From assembly GCA_007922225.1 (NCBI GenBank), contig ML679954.1:27136240-27200239 (forward strand): 64,000 nucleotides of DNA. Reading direction: 5' to 3'. This stretch comes from Emydura subglobosa (lineage: Eukaryota > Chordata > Testudines > Chelidae). This document shows, in pieces, positions 26,670-38,887 of the stretch. A program made the translations under genes and the position numbers. Below the pieces are notes generated by a model. That model worked only from the letters and a program-made list of their open reading frames with translations. It made no database searches and had not been told where the DNA came from. How positions within the stretch are numbered: position 1 is the stretch's first letter; the number at the start of each line of letters is the position of its first letter.

Positions 26670-29600
26670 CATATAAAATAAATTATTAAGGAGAAAGGAC
26701 ATCATCAGAGAGAGTGGGGTCTTTAAATTTTGGATTTATTAGAAATTGAATACTTGCATTTTGCCTAAGAAAGATAATACTCATTTCTAAGAAACAGGCA
26801 GTTGTTATGAATTAAAGACTCTAAAATCCAATTATGTAACTAATAACTTAACAAGTATTAAGTGCATTGCTTCTGACCTCTCTTTAGCAATTTGTATAAC
26901 TGCAGCAGTTTTAGTAGTACCATGCCCATAGAATGGTCATTTTTCAGTATCACTGTACTGATGATCACATACTTGGGATACTAAAACACGGTTATCAAAA
27001 AGTATTATATTCAAGGAGGCAGCCATATTAGAAATGGCAATCAGGTTTACTAGCAATCCATTATTCTGCCTTCCCCCCGACACCATGGGTAAATTATGAA
27101 GAAGAGAGCTAAAACACTGCTCTATCTGTATACACTCCCAATGTTTTGATGTACCTTTGATGACTTTTTAGGGGGAACCTGAATATTTCTATTGTTGTTA
27201 AATTGTAAATGGGGTTAACTTCTAGCAGCTCTTATAGGCCCTTGAGTGTAGGATATTTACCCTGAAAACCATAATCAAATTTGAGGCAAAGTTGAGATTC
27301 AAATCTTCCAACTTTAGGATTATTCCCTTTGCCATATTGATTAATATAATTGTAAAGTCAAGATGTGAGGCTGTAAGTTAGCAACTCTGCAGGGCATTTT
27401 GATGTCCCAATGCCTCAAAATTCAAAGTCCAGGAGAAAAAAATCCAAAACTGAAGGAAGTCCATGAAACTGACACATTATATAAATCAAGTCATCAACAA
27501 TATCAACAAAGTAGCAAATCCAAATAGTGTCTGTAAAACAAAAAATGCTCAGCAACTGGCCTTCTGTTATCTGCTGGAAGGTTGGAACTAATAAAGTAAA
27601 AATGCTTATTATAGATTTTATAGATATACAGAAATATGTTCAGATCATGTATTAAAAACATGATAGCTTAAATCTCAAAAATGATATTTGAGGCAATTAC
27701 TAATCAGCAAAAGATTCTAATAAATCAATCAACAGTTTGCTCTTCATCAGCTAAATTCATGGTATCTTAAGTTATTTGCATTTTTAAATGGCTCACCTGG
27801 CTTAGCAATGATATTCAGATAATTTCCATAATGTTGCCTTACAAAGCCAATTTACAAATAACTTATTTTTGAATTTTAACAGACATAATAGGGGGATAAA
27901 AAAGTCAAGTTGGATGAACTTGAGCAGAAAATTCTGTGGCCCTAATACCCGCTGCCTTCCCACAAAGTGGTTGGAGTGTTTCACCCTCCAAACCAAGAGC
28001 TGTCTCAGGATCTACATGGAAAGCTCACAGATGCCAGGGCATCCACAAATAATTATTGGAGTATTTTTGCAGAAATTGCGTGTGTACACACTACTCTCTT
28101 GGCTACACTTCCTTGGAAGCTGCTCAACATCATCATCATCATCTTGGTCAACTTTTTGTCTTCTTGCAAGGTTGGTTTTGACATGACAGAGCGGATTTCT
28201 GTGTAAGGTAATGCTGACAGAGACTCAGCATTCAGTAATAAAGAGATGATATGACTTACATAATAATTTGACAAGTTTCCTAACAGTATCAAGGGCTCCC
28301 ACATCCTTAGGAAGTTCATCAGGGTATCAGTGAACTTTACAAAGCATAAATCATTCAGTCCCAGAACAGCAGGGAAGATAAAAATATTTTAAAACATTGT
28401 AATAACCATAAAAATTAACAGAGGGTTTCAGGAACAGGTGTAATACCTGGACCTACTTCTAAATTTTTTTTTTTATTTACTGACTAACGGTAAAAATTTT
28501 TAAAGCATTACTTACTCATCTAAATCCCATTTTCAGAAAAGATTTAAGTCTCATTAAAAGGGATTTGATGGGATTTAAGCTCCTAAATAACTTATGAAAA
28601 TGGAATTTAGCTCCTGTGTCACTTGTCTACAAGAGTGGTATGTAGATTACTATGGGGACCTGGTGCACAACTAGCAATCTAAGCACTATCGTAATACAAA
28701 TACATTAATAATAATAATAATAATAAACAGTTTTATTCTGCATGGGACAGTTATCTATCTGTAATTTTGCTTCTCCAAAGACCTTGTTTGACTAGATTCC
28801 TTCTTCTTAGTCTCAGCTGCCTAGTAAAAGACAGGCCCAAACTTTCCCAGCTATCAGATGTTTGACCTTTTGAGAGACACGCAACACCAGCTTCACTCTA
28901 AGATCAACTGCCAGTGCCTCAGGGCCCTATGGAACTTTCTGTTTCAATTCCTTGATGAGCAGGCAGCAAATTTTAAATATAATAAACACAAAAAGAATAT
29001 GTATATGGCAAGATGGGGCCATCAGGAATAGAAAAAGTCACTGAAACGTTATGTCATCCCCAACTCCGACTAAGAATCCAGTCAAATTATATCTCCCAAG
29101 ATGGAGAATTACAGATAATTATCTCTTCTCTAAAGAGCCCCTGGACTAAATGGAGTCCCACTCTTGAAGACTAAAAAGCACAAGGAGCGTCTACACAAAT
29201 CTCTAGATTTCTCTAATCATTTGTACAGACAGTTTCATATATCTCAGAGAAATGTAGACATTTTAAAAATCCTCATCCACAAAAACTGGTTAGAGAGTTG
29301 AGGGAGATATTGAACAGTCAGAGGCAGAGCTAAATAGTCCTGAAAATGAGAGCAGTGTAAGGTGTTTACTGCAAACTAGTTCTGTAAAAAGAAATATATT
29401 CCACTGTGTTAGCAAAAATTCAAACCTTAGACTGTATGGCAGACTTGACTATACCAGACATAAAAACTGGAGGCAAATGACCAGTTTAAGAGCCCATAAG
29501 AACATTCTTGCCACAGACAAATAGTTCAGAAGAGGAAAATCCTTTGTGAGGGGAAAAGTCTCTATTTAGCATAGATGTCAATGTCAACCCAGTTTGACAA

Positions 29601-30558
29601 ATGGAATCTAGGTTCCAATATGAAAATAATTCTCATTTACCACGTGGGAATGGTGTCAAGAAGGGAATAGCAATAGAGCATTTCCTCAAAGTACCCCAAA
29701 AACATTTGTAGAAATATGTCAATATTTTTCTGATTCTGCTGCAAATTAAATTAACTATTAAATATCAGTAAATATGTCCAGTCTTTCTGACAATACCAGT
29801 GGGTTCTTTTGTTTTTGATACAACTCTTAGTGCAAAAGGTGATGAAACAAATTCTCAAATACTGACAATCCCTGATGGACAGACATGTACTGAGGACTTG
29901 CTCAGGGACAGATATATTACACTAAAATGTGAAAACTGGGTTTCACCTATAGGGTTACACAGAAGGTCTGTTACACTCTTTCTTTCACTGCACTTAAGAA
30001 TAGCATTTGTTTGAATTCTTGCAGTTAGATACATACTAATGCAGTAACAACTGGACAGCACTAGCGCATTCACATTCAAAGATGAGTCAGGAGTTGAGTT
30101 AACTAAGAATGGAAAAGCTCATCTAACATAACCCTCAGGTTACTTAAGTGACTAAACTCAAAAGGATCTGAGGATGTTTTCAGTTCTAAGTGACAGGATA
30201 ATTTGAAAGTCATCATGTTCTAGTAATTTCAACGTGAAAAGATACTGGTGGGAGAAACAGCTCATATTTCTTGAAAGCAAGATAGAAGTGTTCTCCAGCA
30301 TGACCCAGTTGATTATCAAGCAGTTGTTGAAGGGAGCTAATGGGAATCTGCACACCTTCTGTGGAACAAAGAAATAAACTAAGGACTTCACCACAGAACA
30401 GATTTCTGTCATATCTAGAAGAGAAGACAAGAAAATAGAAACAGAATCTCATGATGGTGAATAATTTTGACATGAAACATAATACTTTAAGCACTGAGAC
30501 CCTGAAAACACAGCATGATGAAAAGGCGATTCCTGCTGGCAAAGCATTGAGGCTCACA
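26670..30558. other. Intergenic sequence, no gene
   Basis: A SINE-like 3' tail is likely at 28625-28727: ctatcgtaatacaaatac followed by a (taa)n run at 28705-28726, as in the SINE at 60572. A short (cat)n stretch is at 28130-28145. No gene is supported. Confidence 0.4.
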
Positions 30559-30610
30559 TGCTGACATGCTGAGTGCACTATGGATGCTGACATGCTGAAT
30601 GCACTATGGA
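30559..30610 (+). repeat. Tandem duplication of a 26-bp unit
   Basis: 30559-30584 and 30585-30610 are 25 of 26 identical (tgctgacatgctga[g/a]tgcac..., with one G/A difference). Confidence 0.9.
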
Positions 30611-32599
30611 TTTTCAATGCTTCAAGAAAATGATGAGACCAATGACCCTTGTGAGCTGCAGTGGCTGAGAATTCTTCCCTCCCTCAAAAAAGGACAGACA
30701 GCTCAAAGATGACTTCAGTCACGCAACTGTAAGCGCTGAAGGAAAATGGGGCTGTGAGGATCATTGGAAAACTATATGGGAAAAGATCAAATCAAAGGAT
30801 ATAGAAACACTGTCCAAACGGAAACCAAAATCTGTAGTGGGGAGTGGAGGCTGGAACTGGCCTAAATGGATGCAGCTCTGATGGGGAGCAGATCCTCAGC
30901 TGAATGTGGTCAGAAAGAAACTGAAACAGAATGTTCTAGAGGGCAAGGAGAAATTGGCAGTTGGTCTTAGAATTAGGCAGATCCATCTGAGCCTTTTAGT
31001 TTTATTGTTTTGCCTGAAATATAACATACATTTTTTAAAAAATTCCAAAAACAAAACAAAAAAAAAATGTTTTTAGAAGAGTTATAGCAGATGCAGAACT
31101 TTTGCAATGATGTAAATACTGCTTTCAGCTAAGAGACTGGTCTGCTTTCAAGACAGCTAGAAGAATTTGGAAAGTATTTGCATCCAATCATATCCTTCCT
31201 CACAGAAATATGCATTGGAGCTCTTTTCTCTGTTGTTCTATCTATGTTAGGGAGTAATAGCTATTGCCAACTTGGTATTATAACACAAGCAGAGATACTG
31301 GAGCCTTTTTAAATAACAGTAAACAACAACTTGTTGTTGAGAACTGTACAGACAAGTGTTCCTGGATTTCCTGCCTGGGTACAAGTGCCATAGCAATGTG
31401 TATCTGCTGATAAGGCTCACTACACAATGATTCCCTTCATTCAACACTATTGGTAACTTTGGTTTCTACTCCAAAGTTCCTACCATCATTCATACGGGAT
31501 CTAAACTAGGAAGACTAAGATACAGATTCTGGAAAAGAGTCTAGAAACTTTCAAAGAGGAAAAAAAGAGCTTATTTTTTTCCTGAATAATGAGTAGTACA
31601 TGAAGAAAGCTCAGTTAACAAGCCAGGAAACCTGTACAGAAGCAGTGGTATACAGCTGAAGGACAGTTTGAGCATCTTTGTAGAAACAATGCCAAAACTA
31701 GCACTCAGTGATCAAGAACAGTTCTTACTATGAGGTTCTTTGTATATGTACAACATAGCATTTATTTAGATTTTTATACAAGATGTGTGATTGGCAATAT
31801 TGTTTAAATTTCTAAATATTCACCTAAATATAACAAGTATTCCCTGGATTTTTGAATTGGTCACTTTAAAAACAGTGTTTCTCCTTCAACGTATAATGGG
31901 CAATTCAGTTTTGATACAGTTTCTGTGTGTGTAGTTTTAAACAAGCAAACTGAAAAAACGGAAATTTCATAATGTTGCAAACACAGTGACACCTATATGG
32001 ACAATGCTGATGAGAGTCAAAGGGCAGCCTCCACCAAGATGTGATGGAAATGCTCCTCCCTCAGCTTGTTTGTTCTGGTCTTGAACCCACAACAAACGAA
32101 GCATTCATCTCTACCACATTCCTTACCCAAACACTTTAGACAGTGCATAAGGGTCACTGAGAGGCATAGCCTTTCTGCAACCTGAGGAAAGTTTGAAACC
32201 TGGGAACCTTGGCATAGGTTCCTCCTACACTAGACAGGGCCCCATAGGGCCCCATAGGCCCTCCTGACTGGAAAAAAAAATGACGAAGAACTAAAATTTG
32301 AAATAAAATTAAAAATAAAGAAACAAAAATTAAGATTTTTAAGCAACAAAGAGTGCCGCTAGGTATAACTGAGTAATTACATAAGAGGGACATTGGATGT
32401 TTGCAAATTATCAAGCTACCAATGCTTTCTGAGGTGTTAGACAGTCTAATTCTTAATAGGGAATCCATAGTTATTCTTGAGTCATGCGAAGTTGTTAAGG
32501 ATAATAGCAAGTCTAGTACAAAAGAACTAACCAACCAACCAAACTGGACTTGAAGTAGAAATGTTCTAGTGAATTATAGTCTCTGTTGTAAACTAATGT
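30611..32599. other. Intergenic sequence, no gene
   Basis: No coding remnants or repeats recognised; short A-rich runs near 31030-31070 and 32270-32330. Confidence 0.35.
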
Positions 32600-33645
32600 G
32601 CCAATTTTTAAAAAGGGTAACCAGGGTAACCGAGATAATTATAGGCATTAGCCTGAGATTGATCCTGGGTAAGATAATACAGGATACAGGTCTTGATTAA
32701 TAAAGAATTAAAGGAAGATAATGTAACTAATGGAAATCAACTAATAGAAAATAGATCCTGTCAAACTAACTTGATTTTTTTATGAGATTACAAATTTGGT
32801 TGATAAAGGTAATAGTATTGATGTAATATTCTTAGGTTTCTGTAAGGTGTTTGACTTGGTATTGCATGTCATTTCAATTTAAAAACTAGAACTATATAAA
32901 ATTAACATGTCACACATTAAATAGATTAAAAATTGGCTGATAGGTCTTAATCTAATTTTAAATGAGGAATCATTATCAATCGGGTGTGTTGCTAGTGGAG
33001 TCCTGAAGGGATTGGTTCTTGGCCCTATGCTATAATATTTTTATTAGTGACCCCAAAGAAAACATAAAATCATCACTAATAAAGTTTGCAGAGGATACAA
33101 AATTGGGGCCGTGGTAAATAATTAAGGGGATGGCTCACTAAATCGAGATAGCTTGGTAAACTGTGTGCAGACAAACAATGTTTTAATTTGGCTTAATACA
33201 AACATATACCTCTAGGAACAGAATGAGGGACTCCATCCTGGGAAGCAGTAACACTGAAAAAGATTTGGGAGTCATGGAGGATCATCAGCTGAACATAAGC
33301 TTCCAGTGTGATACTGTGGTCCAAAAAAACAAAAAACAAAAAAACCCTGATGTGATCCTGAGATGCAGTAGATCTTGAGTAGGGGTGACCGGTTATTTTA
33401 CCTCTAGATTTGGCACTGGTGTGACCACTGCTGGAATCCTGGATCCAATTCTGGTGCCCACAATTCAGGAAGGATGTTGATAATCTGGGGAGAGTCATTA
33501 ACCACTAGAACAAATTTACCAAGGGTTGTGGTGCATTCACCATCACTGACAATGTTTAAATCAAGATGGGAATTAAAAAAAAAAAAAAAATACGTTCTAG
33601 GACTAGATTATTACAGTGGTCCCTTCTGGCCCTGGAATTTATTAA
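32600..33645 (+). mobile_element. CR1 LINE, reverse-transcriptase part to 3' end, plus orientation
   Basis: CR1 is an autonomous non-LTR retrotransposon whose ORF2 encodes endonuclease and reverse transcriptase. Fragments in broken frames match the RT core: a degraded ...DFxKxFD... block near 32835-32865, the GSVLGPL-like block near 33010-33035, and KFAEDTKL near 33085-33105 (degenerate form of the catalytic FADD block). Further on comes the EKDLGV-type block near 33258-33275. The 3' end ggtcccttctggccctggaa lies near 33618-33640. An A run (33571-33586) interrupts the tail. Old and inactive. Confidence 0.7.
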
Positions 33646-34879
33646 CTGTCTTGAGTGAACCTGTCCCTCTTGAAAGGTTTAGATTTCAATGCAATAACAG
33701 TATCAAGGCCCTCCTATAATATTTGGACAGCCTTGGATGTTTATGATTAACTGGTACAAAACAGATTAAATAACAGCCTTGAGAGCTCCTGTTGTAACTT
33801 CTAAAACTTGACATCTCTTTGATCTTGCTATATAGTTACATTCTGATATATGTATGGACATTCTTTAGGGTGTAGTCGTAATATTTGTGCTATGTATGTA
33901 TAATCCCTCACTTTGCATTTAAGGTTTTCCTATTTTTTGTTCTACTACTGGTGTTTCAATATTACAAGTTTTATTTAAGTATTAAATTGGTATTGGCAAA
34001 AATCAAATCTGTTAATTTAATTTTTCAAAATCCTCTGTATGCTAGTTCAGCCTTTTGACGTAAGTACTATTATGAGCTGATAGTGAAAGGAAAGAAGTTG
34101 AGTTTTTATGACATTTCTCAGAGGGGATGGATGGATGTTTCTGGTCAGTGCAAAACTTACTGACTAAAAAATCCATTAAAAAAATGCACCATACATAAGG
34201 AAATACTCAGATAATATTAACTCAAACTGGAATGCCTCCGCTTGGATTGAGGGACTTGGAGGAAAAAAACAAAGAAATGTTCCAATTTCCATCTACAGCA
34301 GCCTAACCAGAAGGAATTTTCAACAGTCAGACCAAACTTCAGAATTTAGGGTGGTTATTTGAAGGAAGGATGGCTAAGAGAAAATTACTTACTGGTAATA
34401 CTGTTTGTTGTGAGATCTCTCCCTTATTTATATAAACCCTAATCAGTCTCCTCTCTTCCCTCCAACTGAAGAGCTTCCAGAGATGCATGCAGAGAGAAGA
34501 ATTGAAAATAAAGCAAGAATAGAATAGGAGCAGCACCTTTCCTCTCAAGGGAGAAAGGTGAGATGGAGAACAGAAGAAGGGCAGATTATGGCAAGCAGAA
34601 TTACTAATGAGTAATTTTTCCTTGGTGTAGGTTTCTTTTCTAAAGGTGCTATGACAGGCATTCAGCACAATTAGAAGATGTCCAAACAGTACCCAAAGTG
34701 CTGCTTGAAGGGCCATGTGCTCAAAATGAGGCATCCTGGAATGCAGAGATGTCCAGCTCATAGTATTATATAAAAGTTGTGAGATAAACTAGGTTGTCAC
34801 CTTATACTATTTCAGAGATGACACTTCAGACTGCTCTATTACCGGTGTCCCCCACTGTCAGAATATTTTGTGAAGTATC
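33646..34879. other. Unassigned sequence left of the DIRS-like copy
   Basis: 33646-34250 shows nothing. 34300-34860 may be the non-coding 3' part of the neighbouring DIRS-like element, because the minus strand stays open for 140 codons at 34761-34339, but no tyrosine-recombinase motif is visible. Confidence 0.3.
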
Positions 34880-37066
34880 ACTGACTATATCTCCCATTCA
34901 TGGCTTTGTGGGAACTTGCAGTTGAGACTGTCAGCCATCGTGTTGTGTATTCCGGTAGGTAGGCCGCTGATATGAGGATGTTTTGAAGATGCATCAGTTT
35001 CATAGTTTTAGTGCCTCTATGCACGGAGAATGAGACCTGAAGAGCTTCCAGAGATACCAGAGACACCTTCCTGCCACTTTGCGTAATACACGTAGGCCAT
35101 GTTGTCTGTCATGACCCTTGTGTGCATGTCTTTGATCAGTGGGAGGAAGTGAGCACATGCATATCTCACTGCTCTGAGCTCAAGCAAGTTGATGTGAAGG
35201 CATGTCTCTGTTGGAGACCATCTGCTCTGCGTTGTCTGACCATTGAGATGAGCACCCCACCCTATGCGGGATGCACTGATGTGGTCAGGAGTAGGGAAAA
35301 CTGAGCAAATGGGATTCCCATATGGAAATTTGCCTGGTCCTTCCACCAGTCCAAGAATCGCTTGATCCTAGTAGACACTGATACAAGTTTGTTTCTGTTG
35401 TCTCTGTTTGGCCTGTAAATTGAACTGAACCATGCTTGGAGGTAACTCCTATGTAATTTGGCATGAGCAATAACTAATGTGCCCCAGAAGCTGGAGGCAA
35501 TGTCTGACCAAAATTTGTGGGCTGGTTCATACTGTCTCTATCAACGAGGAGAGACTGAGCAATTTATGATGTGGTAGGAGCGCTTTTGCCTCAGTGAAGT
35601 TGAGATCAGCTCCTATGAATTCTAGCCTGTACCGGTGTTAAGATTTATTTTTGTTCAGTGATCTGTAGGCCCAGATTCAGAAACAGATCCCATGTGGCCA
35701 GAGTGACTCATTGGACCTTTGTGAAGCACCATGCTCGGAGAAGGCAATCATCCAGGTAAGGGCAAATCACGATGCCTTGAGAGCGTAAGTGGGCCACCAC
35801 TACCTAAAGGACCTTGGGGAATATGGGACCAATGAGTGGCCAAAAGGGAGTACCCTATACTGGCCCAGCATGAATCTGAAGTAACGCATGTGTCTCGGTA
35901 TGATGGAAATATGGAAGTATGCATCTTGAAGGTCCAGGGCCAAGAACCAGTCTCTTTCCTCTAGTGCTGGAATGATTGTTGATACGGTGACCATCTTGAA
36001 TTTCTGCACTTTGACATATTTGTAGAGTCCTCTGAGGACCAGTGTGGGATCTTCAACCTCCCGTTTTCTTTGGTATCAGGAAGTAGTGAGAGTAGAAACC
36101 TTTGCCTTTTGAGCTGTATGGACACAGGTTCTATAGCTCCTACGCTGATGAGGTGATTTACCTCTTGACTTAGTAGATTCTTGTGAGGAGGGTCCCTTAA
36201 GAGGGATGGGGAAGGGTGTGTGGGAGTTGGGAGGGAAGAAATTGATAGCATATCCATTCTGGATAATCTCCAGTACCCACTTGTCAGAGGTTATTCATTC
36301 CCAGGTGCTGCAGAACAGGGTAAGGCAGTCTGCGAAAGGACGGGTGAGGTCTTCCAGCATGAAGAAGTGGCAAGAAGAGTGTTCTATTGGCACTTTAACC
36401 ACCCTGTCAAAACTGACGCTTCTATGTGAATGGTTGAGATGCAGTTGGTTGGGGTCCCAATTGCTTTTGCCTAGAGAACCTCTGTTTCTTCCTCTGTGTT
36501 TCATAGTCTCTTTATGGTGAATACTGAGACATGTATTTTGATGACTGGGGCTCAAACGGTGGCTAAGGGCTGTGTTTTCTCTTGTAGGCCAGCATGTATA
36601 TATATCCCCAGGCTCTGAAGAGTCTCCCACAAATTGTTCAACATGTGAAGAACATTGATCTTCTTGGTGCATAACTTCCATCCATTCAAAAGGAAGGTCT
36701 TCCACCATGGTTTGGACCTCTTTAGGGAAGCCAGATGAATGCAGTCACGAAGCTTGTCTCATAACAGTGGCCATGGAAATAGAACGTGCTGCCATGTCAG
36801 CTGCGTCTAATGCAGATTGAAGAGACATTTTAGCCACCAATTGATCCTCGTTGATTATGGCCTTGAACTGATCTTTGTGGGATTCTGGAAGCTGTTCAAT
36901 AAAGGAACTTAATTCCATATAATTTTGATAGTCATATTTTGCCAGCAAGGCTTGGTAATTTGCTACGTGGAACTGGAGGCTGGCTGCTGAATATGCCTTC
37001 CTTCCAAACAGGTCCGGACATTTCCTTTCTTAGTCATACACGGTGGATTTAAATTGGTGCCAGCGG
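34880..37066 (-). mobile_element. DIRS-like retrotransposon copy A: partial gag, RT, RNase H
   Basis: DIRS elements carry gag, reverse transcriptase/RNase H and a tyrosine recombinase. In minus-strand order: a gag-like piece (LLAKYDYQNYMELSSFIEQL at about 36955-36890, then a PKEVQTMVEDLPFE block near 36725-36685); an RT piece (FLALDLQDAYFHISI, near 35960-35910); an intact YLDD catalytic motif (35759-35748); an RNase H piece (SRIGWGAHLNG near 35270 and HINLLELRAVRYA near 35195-35160, with TDNMAYVYY near 35105); then a tail resembling LSAAYLP plus NxMAD ending near 34880. Several frameshifts and stops separate them. No recombinase gene is visible, so the copy is truncated and dead. Confidence 0.75.
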
Positions 37067-37070
37067 CCCA

Positions 37071-38887
37071 ATTACCATAAGAATGACCATACTAGGTCAG
37101 ACCAATGGTCCATCTGTCCAGTATCCTGTCTTCCGAAAGTGGCCAATGCCAAGTGCTTCAGAGGGAATGAACAGAACAGGAAATCATCAAATGATCCAGC
37201 CCCAGTTACCCATTCCCAGCGTCTAGCAAACGGAGACTAGGGGGACACTTCTGAGCTTGGCTTTGCATCCCTACCCATCCCAGCTAATAGCCATTGACGG
37301 ACCTAGCCTCCATGAATTTATCTAGTTTCTTTTTGAATCCTGTTATAGTCCTAGCCTTCACAACAGCCTTTGGCAAAGAGTTCCACAGGTTGACTGTGCA
37401 TTGTGTGAAGAAATTCTTCCTTTTGTTTGTTTTAAACCTGCAGCCTATTAATTTCATTGAGTGACCCCTAGTTCTTGTTTTATGAGGAGTAAATAACAAG
37501 TCCTTATTTACTTTTTCCACACCAGTCATGATTTTATAGACCTCTATCATATCCCCCTTTAGTCATCTCTTTTCGAAGCTGGAAAGTCCCAGTCTTATTA
37601 ATCTCGCCTCATATGGAAGCTGTTCTACACTCCTAATCATTTTTGTTGCCCTTCTCTTTACCTTTTCCAATTCCAATATATCTTTTTTGAGTTGGGATGA
37701 CCACATCTACACACAGTAGTCAAGATGTGGGTATACCATGGATTTATAAAATTCCTCAGATTTGTCACCTAAAAAGAATCAGGTTTGGGAATCTCCCTCA
37801 TATACTCTGCCATGAAGACCAATGCAAAGAATTCATTTAGTTTCTCCACAATAGCCTTAGCTTTCTTAAGTGCTCCTTTAGCATCTCTCTATCATCCAGT
37901 GGCCCCATTGGTTGTTTAGCAGGCTTCTTGCTTCTGATATACTTAACAAAAATTTGCTATTACTTTTTGAGTCTCTGGCTAGTTGTTCTTCAAATTCTCT
38001 TTTGGCCTTCCTAATTATATTTTTACACTTCATTTGCCAGAGTTTATACTCCTTTCCATTTTCCTCAATAGTATTTAACTTCCACTTTTAAAAGGATGCC
38101 TTATTGCCTCTATTGCTTCTTTTATTTTGTTGTTTAGCTATGGTTGCACTTTTTTGGTGCTTTTACTATGTTTTTTAATTTGGAGTATACATTTAAATTG
38201 AGCCTCTATTATGGTGTCTTTAAAAAGTTTCCATGAAGCTTGCAAGAATTTTACTTTTGACATTGCACCATTTAATTTCTGTTTCAGTAACTTCCTCATT
38301 TTTGTGTACTTTCCCTTTCTGAAATTAAATGCTACTGTGGTGCGTTGCTTTGATGTTGTCATCCCCCCCAGATGTTAAATTTTATTATGTTATGGTCACT
38401 ATTACCAGGCGGTTCAGCTATATTCACTCTTGGACCAGATCCTGTGCTCCACTTAGGACTAAATCAAGAATTACCTCTCCTCTGGTAGATTCCAGGACTA
38501 GCTGCTCCAAGAAGCAGATATTTACGGTGTCAAGAAACTTTAGCTCTGCATTCCGTACTGAGGTGAAATGTACCCAATCAATACGGGGATAGCTGAAATC
38601 CCCCATTATTGCCAAGTTTAATTTTCATAGCCTCTCTAATCTCCCTGCGCATTTCACAGTCACTATCACCATCCTGGTCAGGTGGTCGATAGTAGAACCC
38701 TACTGCTATATTCTTATTATTCAAACATGGAATTACTATCCATTGAGATTCTATGGCACAGTTTGGTTCATTTAAGATTTTTAATTCAGTTGACTCTACA
38801 CTTCTTTCACATATAGTGCTACTCCCCCACCAGTATGACCTATTCTGTCCTTCCAATATCTTCTCTGTAAAGGATCATTCAATTTCT
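37071..38887 (-). mobile_element. CR1 LINE with internally deleted reverse transcriptase, minus orientation
   Basis: In minus-strand order there is endonuclease text (GGGVALYV-like start near 38840, VGFYYRPPDQDGDSD near 38695-38655, GDFSYPRIDW near 38605-38575, then LDLVLSG near 38460). A linker with WKLFKDTIIEAQ follows near 38240-38200. The LINE C-terminus has [13 protein letters not shown] and [12 protein letters not shown] near 37395-37300. The 3' non-coding tail reaches 37071 (words ggtcagaccaatggtccatc and agtggccaatgcc). Between about 37735 and 37765 the sequence jumps from the 3' part to a region upstream of the RT core, so the catalytic RT blocks are deleted. It sits between two DIRS-like copies. 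Confidence 0.75.
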
